Source: Candidatus Gastranaerophilales bacterium
Lineage (GTDB): Bacteria > Cyanobacteriota > Vampirovibrionia > Gastranaerophilales > Gastranaerophilaceae
Direction: 5' to 3'
DNA length: 64,000 nucleotides
NCBI GenBank assembly: GCA_944322675.1
Contig: CALUPO010000005.1
Coordinates: 62,001-126,000 of the forward strand
Positions 45,129 through 53,167 of the stretch are shown piece after piece. A program made the translations under genes and the position numbers. How positions within the stretch are numbered: the first letter of the stretch is position 1; every line of letters starts with the position of its first letter. The notes under the pieces were generated by a model, which ran no database searches, was not told the origin of the DNA, and saw only the letters and a list, made by a program, of their open reading frames with translations.

Positions 45129-45173
45129 TGTTTTATTATCCTTTATCTATTTTTTTCTATTTTATACTTGCTT

Positions 45174-46157
45174 TTATTCAACCAATGAAGAATCAAACCC
45201 TTCCGGATTTGGAGCTAAGTCAAGCCCGCATTCACGCAATTTTTCAATAACTTCATCTGATGATTTTTTACCAAAATTCTTAATATTTAATAAATCATGT
45301 TCAGATTTTTTCAACAATTCAGGCAAAGAATTGATACTTGCACGCTTCAAACAGTTATATGCACGAACTGATAACTCTAAATCCTCAATAGTTATAGTTG
45401 GAGGGGTTTCAACACGCGGCTCTTCTATAATATCATTTGAAGTTACATCAGTAAACAAAGAAGGTTGTCCTGTTATAGCTGCAATTTGACTAAACTGTTC
45501 TATTAAAAGCTGCGAAGCTTGTGATAAAGCAGCTGTCACCTCAATACTTCCATTTGACCATATTTCAAGTGTCAATCTGTCATAATCCATTGAATCACCA
45601 ACACGGGCAGCATCAACATTATAACTTACACGCTTAATCGGCATAAATGTCGCATCAATAGGAAGCATGTCAATAGGAAGCTGACCTTTTGTATCTTTAA
45701 CTATATCATTTGTAATATAACCTTTTCCTGTTTCAACAATTATATCCGCATGGATTTCTCCACCCTCTGCAACAGTACATATAAGCCAATCAGGGTTTAC
45801 AACCTTTAAACCTGAAGGCAATTTTAAATCCGACCCGAGAACAGGACCCGGTTTATCAATATCAAGTCTTATATGTTGTGCTTCATGTGTTTCAGTTTTA
45901 AAAACCAAACCTTTCATATTAAGCATTATATCAATCACATCTTCAACAACCCCGGGGATTGATGTATATTCGTGTGTAATACCTTCAATTCTCATTGATG
46001 TGACAGCTGCACCTTCAAGTGATGAAATTAATACACGACGAAGCGAATTACCTATTGTTGTTCCAAAACCCCTATCCAATGGTTCAATTACAAACTTGCC
46101 GTACTGTGACCCATCAGAATCAGTTGTTGTGTTTATACATTTTATCCTTAAATCCAT
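45174..46157 (-). CDS. rpoA: RNA polymerase alpha subunit
   Basis: A 327-residue alpha subunit: N-terminal dimerisation domain (GFGTTIGNSLRRVLISSLEGA) and C-terminal domain (LELSVRAYNCLKRASI, LLNIKNFGKKSSDEVIEKL) for UP-element contacts. The frame is open from 46199, but AGGAGA seven bases before the ATG at 46157 and the family pattern support MDLRIKC as the start. It lies 22 bases after rpsD. Confidence 0.98.
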   Translation of the reverse strand: MDLRIKCINTTTDSDGSQYGKFVIEPLDRGFGTTIGNSLRRVLISSLEGAAVTSMRIEGITHEYTSIPGVVEDVIDIMLNMKGLVFKTETHEAQHIRLDIDKPGPVLGSDLKLPSGLKVVNPDWLICTVAEGGEIHADIIVETGKGYITNDIVKDTKGQLPIDMLPIDATFMPIKRVSYNVDAARVGDSMDYDRLTLEIWSNGSIEVTAALSQASQLLIEQFSQIAAITGQPSLFTDVTSNDIIEEPRVETPPTITIEDLELSVRAYNCLKRASINSLPELLKKSEHDLLNIKNFGKKSSDEVIEKLRECGLDLAPNPEGFDSSLVE

Positions 46158-46179
46158 TAATTCTTCTCCTAATTTAAAA

Positions 46180-46782
46180 CTACTTAGAATAATACTCAAT
46201 TACCAGATGTTCTTTAAAATCAGGATCCAACTGGTCACGCTCCGGTATTCTTTCAAATACTATTTTTTGAGCCTCACGGTCAATTGTCATCCAATCAGGA
46301 GCAATTGCCATATCAATTGATTCTAAAGTGGTTTTCATAAAATCGGAACTCTTTGCCTTAAATGTTATAACATCACCGGGTTTTACCAAATATGATGCTA
46401 TATCAACACGCTTTCCATTTATAAGCACATGTCCATGGTTCACCATTTGTCTTGACTGCTTACGTGTAATTGCAAAACCTGCACGGAAAACAACATTGTC
46501 AAGCCTTGACTCTAAATATTGTAATAATATAGTACCTGTAACACCCTTCTTACGTGCCGCCATATGATAATATTTTGCAAATTGCTTCTCACTTACCAAA
46601 TACGTATAACGTATCTTTTGTTTTTCTCTTAAGTGAATCGCATAATCTGAAAGCTTTCTTCTCATTGCACCATGCTGACCTGAAGCATTTTGTCTTAATG
46701 ATGATACTAACTTCCTATTAGATAAATCTTTAACACCGTAGTTACGGTATAACTTGTTTGTAGGTCCTTTATATCTCGCCAA
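46180..46782 (-). CDS. rpsD: 30S ribosomal protein uS4
   Basis: A 200-residue uS4 with the S4 RNA-binding motif (LESRLDNVVFRAGFAITRKQ, RQMVNHGHVLINGKRV). Placed between rpsK and rpoA as in proteobacteria, not at a distant site as in Bacillus. In many bacteria uS4 controls translation of this operon. Confidence 0.98.
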   Translation of the reverse strand: MARYKGPTNKLYRNYGVKDLSNRKLVSSLRQNASGQHGAMRRKLSDYAIHLREKQKIRYTYLVSEKQFAKYYHMAARKKGVTGTILLQYLESRLDNVVFRAGFAITRKQSRQMVNHGHVLINGKRVDIASYLVKPGDVITFKAKSSDFMKTTLESIDMAIAPDWMTIDREAQKIVFERIPERDQLDPDFKEHLVIEYYSK

Positions 46783-46821
46783 TTTTTTGACTCCTTTATT
46801 TTTATCTTAATAATTCTTACA

Positions 46822-47208
46822 CTACACTCTTCTGCGCTTCGGCGGACGACATCCATTATGAGGGATTGGTGTTACATCCTTAATTAATGTAATTTCAAGC
46901 CCTGCTGCCTGTATCGCACGAATAGCAGTCTCACGACCTGAACCAGGGCCTTTTACATATACCTCAACTTTTTTCATACCCTGATCCATTGATTTCTTCG
47001 CAACAATCTCAGCTGCACTTTGTGCTGCAAAAGGCGTCCCCTTTCTAGCACCCTTAAATCCACATCCTCCTGCTGATGCCCAGGCTATTGCATTACCCTG
47101 CGTGTCAGTCGAAGTAACAATTGTGTTATTAAAAGTAGATTGAATATGCACAACACCTGTGAGCACATTTTTTCTTTCTTTTTTCTTTTGTTTTGTTGGT
47201 CTTGCCAT
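46822..47208 (-). CDS. rpsK: 30S ribosomal protein uS11
   Basis: A 128-residue uS11 ([57 protein letters not shown]). A protein of the platform near the mRNA exit. Member of the same leftward operon. Confidence 0.98.
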   Translation of the reverse strand: MARPTKQKKKERKNVLTGVVHIQSTFNNTIVTSTDTQGNAIAWASAGGCGFKGARKGTPFAAQSAAEIVAKKSMDQGMKKVEVYVKGPGSGRETAIRAIQAAGLEITLIKDVTPIPHNGCRPPKRRRV

Positions 47209-47251
47209 TTTATTATATTACTCCTTTAATTTATTTTATATTAGTTATCCC

Positions 47252-47620
47252 TTATTTCTTCTTACCCGCTATAGGTCCTGTTTTCTTTCCACGACGGGTA
47301 CGTGCATTTGTCTTTGTCCTTTGACCGCGGCAGGGAAGCTTACGACGGTGACGTAAACCACGATACGAATTAATCTCTGAAAGACGTTTTATATTTTGAG
47401 ATTCCTCACGTTTTAAATCACCTTCTATTGAATAATGTGAAATTTCATCGCGAAGCTTTTTTAAATCATCATCCGTCAAATCGTCAGTCTTTAAATCATA
47501 TGATATATTAGCAGCATCCAATATCTTGGCACTTCTTGTTTTTCCAATACCGTAAATATAAGTTAATGCTATTATCATTCTTTTGTTACGAGGTAAATCT
47601 ACCCCGGCAAGTCTTGCCAT
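47252..47620 (-). CDS. rpsM: 30S ribosomal protein uS13
   Basis: A 122-residue uS13 ([40 protein letters not shown]). Contacts tRNA and helix B1 of the large subunit. Follows rpmJ in the operon. Confidence 0.98.
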   Translation of the reverse strand: MARLAGVDLPRNKRMIIALTYIYGIGKTRSAKILDAANISYDLKTDDLTDDDLKKLRDEISHYSIEGDLKREESQNIKRLSEINSYRGLRHRRKLPCRGQRTKTNARTRRGKKTGPIAGKKK

Positions 47621-47666
47621 ATTTATATTTCTCCTTTACTTTTAATTGCGTTTACTTTCTCTTAAA

Positions 47667-47780
47667 CTATCCCTGTCTTTGCTTGTGCTTGGGGTTTTCA
47701 CATATTACCATCAAAACACCTTTTCTTTTAATGGTCTTGCATTTGTCACATATTTTTTTTACTGAGGCTCTAACTTTCAT
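47667..47780 (-). CDS. rpmJ: 50S ribosomal protein bL36
   Basis: A 37-residue protein, [20 protein letters not shown] and C-terminal [11 protein letters not shown], containing the C-x2-C ... C-x4-H zinc site of the C+ form. It lies between infA and rpsM, the standard location. Confidence 0.97.
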   Translation of the reverse strand: MKVRASVKKICDKCKTIKRKGVLMVICENPKHKQRQG

Positions 47781-47819
47781 TTTGTATTTCCTTTTTTCTT
47801 ATTCTTTTACTTATCAAGT

Positions 47820-48035
47820 CTATTTTAACCTGTATGTTATTCTTCCGCGGGTTAAATCATATGGCGTCATCTCAACTTTCACTTTATCTCCTGGCAATAT
47901 TCTTATAAAATTCTTCCTTATCTTGCCTGATATATGTGCCAATATTTCATGATCATTTTCCAACATCACACGAAACATCGCATTCGGTAATGATTCCAAT
48001 ATTGTTCCTTCAAATTCTATTACGTCTTTTGACAC
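47820..48035 (-). CDS. infA: translation initiation factor IF-1
   Basis: A 71-residue S1/OB-fold protein ([48 protein letters not shown]). Binds the A site of the 30S subunit during initiation. Most upstream gene of the ribosomal operon in the window. Confidence 0.98.
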   Translation of the reverse strand: MSKDVIEFEGTILESLPNAMFRVMLENDHEILAHISGKIRKNFIRILPGDKVKVEMTPYDLTRGRITYRLK

Positions 48036-48293
48036 CTTTTAACCTCTTTTATTTTTATTTTATAATAATATACTATTTCAAAAATTTTTTATAATCAAGT
48101 ACAAATTTTTATCCAAAACCATTTTTATTGTGCCTTTTTGCATGTTTATACAGTATTTTGTTTTTATTTTGTAAGCACTTATTCAAAATATTAAAAGCTT
48201 TGCCTTAAAAATAAATTATATCACTTTATAGCTTTAATTTGTAAATTTTTATTAAGTTTTTTATTTTCATATCTTTAAAAAAACAAAATAACT

Positions 48294-49421
48294 TTAATTT
48301 TCAAAATTTTTCTTCTCAAAAATATAATGTGTTAAAATCATCATTAATATGGTCATTATTATAAGTGGAAAAAGATTTTTTATAACCGGAAATATATTTA
48401 TATCTTTTAAAAATATTCCTTTTATTATCACTAAATAGTAATTAAGCGGATTGATTGAGGCTATTAGTCTAAAAAACTGCGGCATATTTTCAATTGGAGA
48501 AATATAACCAGAAGTCATGACAACAGGGACAAAAAATGTAAATGCCAAAAAAATAGCCTGTTGTTGGGTTTTTGAAATTGAGGAAAGGAATAAACCTACT
48601 GACAATATTGACATTATATATATTATACTTGAAACTAAAAATAAAACTATCGAACCATAAAAAGGAACTTTATAAAAAATTATTGCACTTACTGACATAA
48701 ATATATTAACAAATAAAGCAATCAATAAAGGAGGTATCATTTTGCCTATAAGTATTTCAAAAGCAGACAACGGTGATATAAATATTTCATCAAAAGTTCC
48801 TTTTTCTTTTTCATTAGCTATTGAAAGTGAGGTTAAAACAAGACCTGTCATTGCAGATAATATTCCTACAAGTGAAATAACTGTAAACCAGATAAATTCA
48901 AGATTAGGATTATAAAAATTTGTTTCAATAACTTGAATTTTGTTACTTTGTATATTTAATTCTTTTCTTACAAAATTGCTTGTTATTATATTGGTATAAC
49001 CTGATAAAATATTTGCAACATTGGTTTGGCGTCCATCAAATATTGCTTCAATTTTTGCAATTTTTTCATTATTTTTAAAATCTTTTGAAAAATTATTATT
49101 TAAAATAATACCCATATTTATTTTTCCATTAGATATAAGATGGTTAAGATCTTTAATATTGTTAACTTCTACATAACTTTTAACAAATTTGGCATTTTTA
49201 AATTCATATAAAAAAGATGAGGATAATTGAGTTTTATCATAGTTTAAAATTCCCAAATTAACATTTCTTATTTCCATTGATGCACTATTTGCGAATATAA
49301 AAAGTTGAAGTAAAGGAGGCATAATTATTATAAAACGACTTTTAGGATCTTGAAGAGTTGTTTTAAATTCTTTTATTATAAGAGCTTTAAGCCGATAAAA
49401 TGTTTTGATAATATTCATCAT
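48294..49421 (-). CDS. ABC-2 type transporter permease
   Basis: A 375-residue ABC-2 permease of the YhhJ/YbhR type: one N-terminal membrane segment (FIIIMPPLLQLFIFA), a long extracytoplasmic region, and five C-terminal membrane segments (for example FTVISLVGILSAMTGLVL; IIMTILMMILTHYIF). The SIANEKEKGTFDEIFISPLS and SGYISPIENMP motifs are typical. It would export a drug or lipid with an ATPase partner. No ATPase gene adjoins it; upstream (49422 onward) lies the second repeat island, so its partner may be lost or distant. Confidence 0.9.
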   Translation of the reverse strand: MMNIIKTFYRLKALIIKEFKTTLQDPKSRFIIIMPPLLQLFIFANSASMEIRNVNLGILNYDKTQLSSSFLYEFKNAKFVKSYVEVNNIKDLNHLISNGKINMGIILNNNFSKDFKNNEKIAKIEAIFDGRQTNVANILSGYTNIITSNFVRKELNIQSNKIQVIETNFYNPNLEFIWFTVISLVGILSAMTGLVLTSLSIANEKEKGTFDEIFISPLSAFEILIGKMIPPLLIALFVNIFMSVSAIIFYKVPFYGSIVLFLVSSIIYIMSILSVGLFLSSISKTQQQAIFLAFTFFVPVVMTSGYISPIENMPQFFRLIASINPLNYYLVIIKGIFLKDINIFPVIKNLFPLIIMTILMMILTHYIFEKKNFEN

Positions 49422-49574
49422 TAATTACCTTTTCTATATGATGATAGTATATAATAATTTCAATTTAATATTCTCTTAAGCTAGGATAACCGGGTGATAT
49501 CATGGTCTTTATCCTTAAATTTTATACTTTCTTTTCAACTATTTAATTTTTTGAAAAAAATAAATAAAGCTGCC

Positions 49575-49665
49575 CCGTCCGGAGGACATTAAAATATTTA
49601 ATTTGTTGAAGTTTAACAATTTTGCCACCCTCACCCCCGCCCTCTCCCTTTAGGAAGAGGGGGCA
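49575..49665 (+). repeat. repeat module C, copy 2
   Basis: Starts with CCGTCCGGAGGACATTAAAA and continues ATTTAATTTGTTGAAG and CACCCTCACCCCCGCCCTCT, then CCCTTTAGGAAGAGGG, a hairpin. It matches 50020-50116 closely and 39917-40030 partly. A related CCCTCACGCTT/GGGAGAGGGAGATAGG tract follows at 49690-49760. Confidence 0.82.
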
Positions 49666-49794
49666 TGAAATGTCACTCTAACCTTAACCCTCACGCTTAA
49701 AGGGAGAGGGAGATAGGAAAAGACTCTTACCCCCGCCCTCACGCTTAAAAGGAAAAGTGAAAATAAAAAGTTGGAGAATAAAGTCAACAATGGC

Positions 49795-49926
49795 AACCCA
49801 TACGCAGGTTTGAGTAATAGTCACAGACGAAACAGTGTCAAAGCCTCCTTTTGTTTAAGTGCACAAAGTGCACGAGTTAAGGAGGCTCAAGTTGAGTCGT
49901 GTGAATATACGAAAACCAAGTGGGTT
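49795..49926 (+). repeat. 132-nt repeat A (short form), copy 3
   Basis: Identical in layout to the right half of the long forms, with AACCCA/TGGGTT termini. The AGCCTCCTT/AAGGAGGCT stem and both GTGCAC blocks are conserved; the loop between the latter is AAA. Here it lacks the left extension, and the leader TTGGAGAATAAAGTCAACAA replaces it. Confidence 0.9.
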
Positions 49927-50019
49927 GCGGTTTTGTGCAACTTTTGCGTAAAAGCTGCCCCGTCCGGAGGACATTAAATTAATTTTAAATAAATTTTAAA
50001 AAAAATAAACAAAGTAACC

Positions 50020-50116
50020 TCGTCCGGAGGACATTAAAATATTTAATTTGTTGAAGTTTAACAATTTTGCCACCCTCACCCCCGCCCTCTCCCTTGAGGG
50101 AGAGGGGGCATGAGAT
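50020..50116 (+). repeat. repeat module C, copy 3
   Basis: Opens with CGTCCGGAGGACATTAAAAT, followed by the same CACCCTCACCCCCGCCCTCT tract and a CTCCCTTGAGGGAG hairpin. In front of it is a short AAATAAATTTTAAAAAAAAT spacer that also precedes the copy of CGTCCGG at 50595. Confidence 0.82.
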
Positions 50117-50192
50117 GTCACCCTCGCCCCAAACTTTACGATTAAAAAGGAAAGGGAGAATAAAAAAGTTGGAGAATAAAGTCAACAACGGC

Positions 50193-50324
50193 AACCCATA
50201 CGCAGGTTTGAGTAATAGTCACAGACGAAACAGTGTCAAAGCCTCCTTTTGTTTAAGTGCACAAAGTGCACGAGTTAAGGAGGCTCAAGTTGAGTCGTGT
50301 GAATATACGAAAACCAAGTGGGTT
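50193..50324 (+). repeat. 132-nt repeat A (short form), copy 4
   Basis: Same as 49795-49926 with its AACCCA and TGGGTT termini and an AAA loop between the GTGCAC blocks. It continues directly into a unique structured segment (50328-50374), so the end at TGGGTT is sharp. Confidence 0.9.
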
Positions 50325-50327
50325 GTA

Positions 50328-50374
50328 GCTCCTCTTGTAGACGATGCCTAAAAGGCTGAGTCGTACAAGGGAGG
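50328..50374 (+). other. stable stem-loop of unknown function
   Basis: GCTCCTCTTGTA pairs with TACAAGGGAGG (one bulge), then GAC with GTC and GCCT with AGGC, closing on a short A-rich loop. A second hairpin, ATGCCCTTTAGGGTAT, follows at 50375-50390. It is embedded between repeat modules. It might be a small RNA, a terminator without T-run, or an IS end. Confidence 0.4.
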
Positions 50375-50593
50375 ATGCCCTTTAGGGTATGGTTTTGTGC
50401 AACTTTGTCCACACAAGCGGATTTGCGTACGGATGGAGTGAAGCGAATCCGGATAGCGAACAGAACGAGCCGACTTGAGCGAAGCTCAAAAGGTGAGACT
50501 CTGTGAGCGTGGAGCAAATCCAAGACAGTTGCCCCGTCCGGAGGACATTAAATTAATTTTAAATAAATTTTAAAAAAAATAAACAAAGTAACC

Positions 50594-50796
50594 TCGTCCG
50601 GAGGACATTAACTTTCGTGTGTGGGGGGATATGGGGGGGGGAGGCTTTGCCTCCCCCCATAAATACTAATTCCCGCCGTAGGAAAGACGCCCGAATGAAA
50701 TGAGGGCGGATACCTCAGGCGGAAAAAAAAGCCAAAACCGACAGCACAAAGTGCAATAGGCGAAGTTAAACAGAGTAACCCCGTCCGGAGGACATG
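50594..50796 (+). repeat. about 200-nt repeat module B, copy 2
   Basis: Repeats the module at 38894-39094, with a G-run of nine instead of five before the AGGC/GCCT hairpin, whose loop is TTT instead of AAA. It ends at CCGTCCGGAGGACAT as the first copy does. Confidence 0.88.
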
Positions 50797-50910
50797 TAAT
50801 ATAATTTAGAAAAAAATATGGATAACAACAATTTGACACAAAATGTATGTTTTTATATTATATTATTAAGTATATTAAATTTAAGTTGTTAATTAGGGAG
50901 TTAAATAATA

Positions 50911-51228
50911 ATGAATGCATTGTACAATAAAAGATGGTATGATTGTGAACCAACGCTAAGTTTAGCTATTAGTCTTTTTGAAAATTCTACTCCCGAAGCC
51001 AAAGAAGTGTGTTCAAATTTTATAATCAAGGAAGCTTCAACTAAAGGTGTTACAATTAATAATAACTTTCGTGAAATGTTTGAGTTTCATTTAAGAAGAT
51101 GGTACGATAAAGATAAACTTACATCCGAAGCTATGGAATATTTAAGGCTTGCAAGTATTGATGTAAAAAAAGAACTGGCTTTAGGAGTTATAAAACTTCT
51201 TCAAAAACTTGACTGTGAAGAAGAATAA
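50911..51228 (+). CDS. small acidic hypothetical protein
   Basis: A 105-residue soluble helical protein (MNALYNKRWYDCEPTLSLAI...) with AGGGAG about ten bases before the ATG. The strongly amphipathic helices (EPTLSLAISLFEN, EAMEYLRLASIDVKKELALG) suggest a small helical-bundle protein. No known domain. It stands alone after the second repeat island and is probably a lineage-specific gene. Confidence 0.65.
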   Translation: MNALYNKRWYDCEPTLSLAISLFENSTPEAKEVCSNFIIKEASTKGVTINNNFREMFEFHLRRWYDKDKLTSEAMEYLRLASIDVKKELALGVIKLLQKLDCEEE

Positions 51229-51350
51229 TACTTATAGATTGTCCAAATGACTAATTGTTTTTTTGTAAAAATAGTAAGCAAGTGTAATTAAAATAAATAA
51301 AAATAAGTCTACAATAATAATAATAAGTTAAGAAATAAAGGAATTTTAAA

Positions 51351-51635
51351 TTGAGAATCTTTATTGCATTATTATTGTTTATTTTTATGTTAAGTGGAAC
51401 ATTAAGTGTATTTGCATCTTGTGTAACCGGCTATGCTTGTTCATTAAAGGATTTGAATGCACAAAAAGAAATACAAAATAAAAAATTTCCATATCCCAAG
51501 ATTTCAAAATCATCCAATTTGACTAAATGGGACAAGTCAAAGCAGGATAATGGCGAAACGAATGAGAATATTAACCATATATTTACTTATAAAAGACTTA
51601 TAAATAATATTAAAGTGGCGCAAATTGGTTATTAA
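51351..51635 (+). CDS. small secreted hypothetical protein
   Basis: A 94-residue protein with a signal peptide (hydrophobic MRIFIALLLFIFMLSGTLS, then VFAS) and a Lys/Asn-rich mature part with two cysteines (CVTGYAC). The start is a TTG at 51351 with AAGGAAT about nine bases upstream. It overlaps the end of gatA by 26 bases in convergent orientation. No family recognised. Confidence 0.55.
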   Translation: MRIFIALLLFIFMLSGTLSVFASCVTGYACSLKDLNAQKEIQNKKFPYPKISKSSNLTKWDKSKQDNGETNENINHIFTYKRLINNIKVAQIGY

Positions 51636-53073
51636 ACTCTGTCTCTCTTTCGAAATTAAAAGCAGTGTTAAGCAATAAGCTTTCAGAAAGTGCTTTCGAG
51701 GATAACTGAAGACCGATTGGAAGCCCATTTGAATCAAATCCGCAAGGAATTGAAATAGCCGGAATACCTGCAAGATTTGCACCAATTGTTGCAATATCGG
51801 TTAAATACATGCTTAACGGGTCATTAGCTTTTTCTCCTAACTTAAAAGCAGTTGTAGGAGAAGTTGTTGAAAGAAGTACATCAACTTGATTAAATGCAGA
51901 ATTAAAATCATCAGCAATAAGCCTTCTTACCTGTTGTGCTTTTTTATAGTATGCATCATAATAACCTGAACTTAAAGCATAAGTTCCAAGCATAATACGT
52001 CGTTTTACTTCATCACCAAAACCTTCGGCACGGGTTTTTGTATACATTTCAAGCAGATTTTCGCAATTTTTAGCACGATAACCATACTTTACACCATCAA
52101 AACGAGCAAGGTTTGAACTGGCTTCAGCTGTAGCCAGAATATAATAAACACCAATAGAGTGTTTAAGCAATGGCAAGGATATTTCAACAATTTGAGCACC
52201 AAGTTTTTTATAAACTTCAATACTATTTTGAATGGCACTTTGAACATCACTTGAAAGCCCTTCACCAACAAGTTCTTTAATTACACCTATTTTACGACCT
52301 TTTATATCATTTTCAATATTTTTCAAATAGTCTTCATTTTCAACATTTAATGAAGTGGAATCACAAGGATCACAGCCTTGAATAATATTTAAAGCGGCAG
52401 CAATATCCTTAACGCTTCTTCCAAAAGGGCCTATCTGGTCTAAAGATGATGCAAATGCAATAAGTCCATAGCGAGAAACCTTACCATAGGTGGGTTTCAT
52501 TCCACATACACCACAAAAACTAGCCGGAAGTCTAATTGAACCGCCCGTATCTGAACCAAGTGCAAGGTATGAAGTAAGAGAAGCAACCGAAGCAGCCGAA
52601 CCGCCTGATGAGCCTCCAGGAACATATTCAAGATTCCATGGGTTGTGTACTTTATTGAAAGCACTATTTTCGTTTGATGAGCCCATTGCAAATTCGTCTA
52701 AATTTGTTTTTCCAACTATTGGAATTAAATTTTGTTTTAGCTTTTTTGTAACTGTTGCATCATATGGTGAAACAAAATTTTCAAGTATTTTTGATGAAGC
52801 AGTTGTTTTTGAACCGATTAAATTTATATTATCTTTTAAAGCAAGCGGGACACCTGCAAGAAGTGGAATATTTTCATTATTTTCAATTTTTTTATCAACT
52901 TCATTTGCAGTTTTAAACGCTTCATCGCGAGTAAGAGAGTTAAAAGCACCTATTTTATTTTCAACTTCATCAATACGTTTATATGTTTCTTCAAGAACTT
53001 CGACTGCTTTAATTTCTTTATTTTTAATCATTGTGCTTATTTCAAAAGCTGTTTTTTTTAAAATTTCATTCAT
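51610..53073 (-). CDS. gatA: glutamyl-tRNA(Gln)/aspartyl-tRNA(Asn) amidotransferase subunit A
   Basis: A 487-residue amidase-signature protein. The catalytic triad is seen as Lys80 in PLALKDNINL, cis-Ser155 in PGGSSGGSAAS and the nucleophile Ser179 in SDTGGSIRLPAS. With GatB and GatC it transamidates Glu-tRNA(Gln). The frame is open from a GTG at 53085, but the ATG four codons on matches the family N-terminus. gatB and gatC are not beside it in this window. Confidence 0.96.
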   Translation of the reverse strand: MNEILKKTAFEISTMIKNKEIKAVEVLEETYKRIDEVENKIGAFNSLTRDEAFKTANEVDKKIENNENIPLLAGVPLALKDNINLIGSKTTASSKILENFVSPYDATVTKKLKQNLIPIVGKTNLDEFAMGSSNENSAFNKVHNPWNLEYVPGGSSGGSAASVASLTSYLALGSDTGGSIRLPASFCGVCGMKPTYGKVSRYGLIAFASSLDQIGPFGRSVKDIAAALNIIQGCDPCDSTSLNVENEDYLKNIENDIKGRKIGVIKELVGEGLSSDVQSAIQNSIEVYKKLGAQIVEISLPLLKHSIGVYYILATAEASSNLARFDGVKYGYRAKNCENLLEMYTKTRAEGFGDEVKRRIMLGTYALSSGYYDAYYKKAQQVRRLIADDFNSAFNQVDVLLSTTSPTTAFKLGEKANDPLSMYLTDIATIGANLAGIPAISIPCGFDSNGLPIGLQLSSKALSESLLLNTAFNFERETEFNNQFAPL

Positions 53074-53167
53074 TACCTGCTTCACCTTCTTTTAAAGATT
53101 GTTTAATTAGCTTTTTTTATTGTACAACAAAAGAAGATAATTAAGCAAGATAAATTTATGTTTATTG

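Noticed and set aside
47820-48035. Minus-strand ribosomal genes mirrored on the plus strand (for example 46328-46567 and 47536-47952)
   Set aside because: They are shadows of conserved ribosomal proteins and have no independent support.
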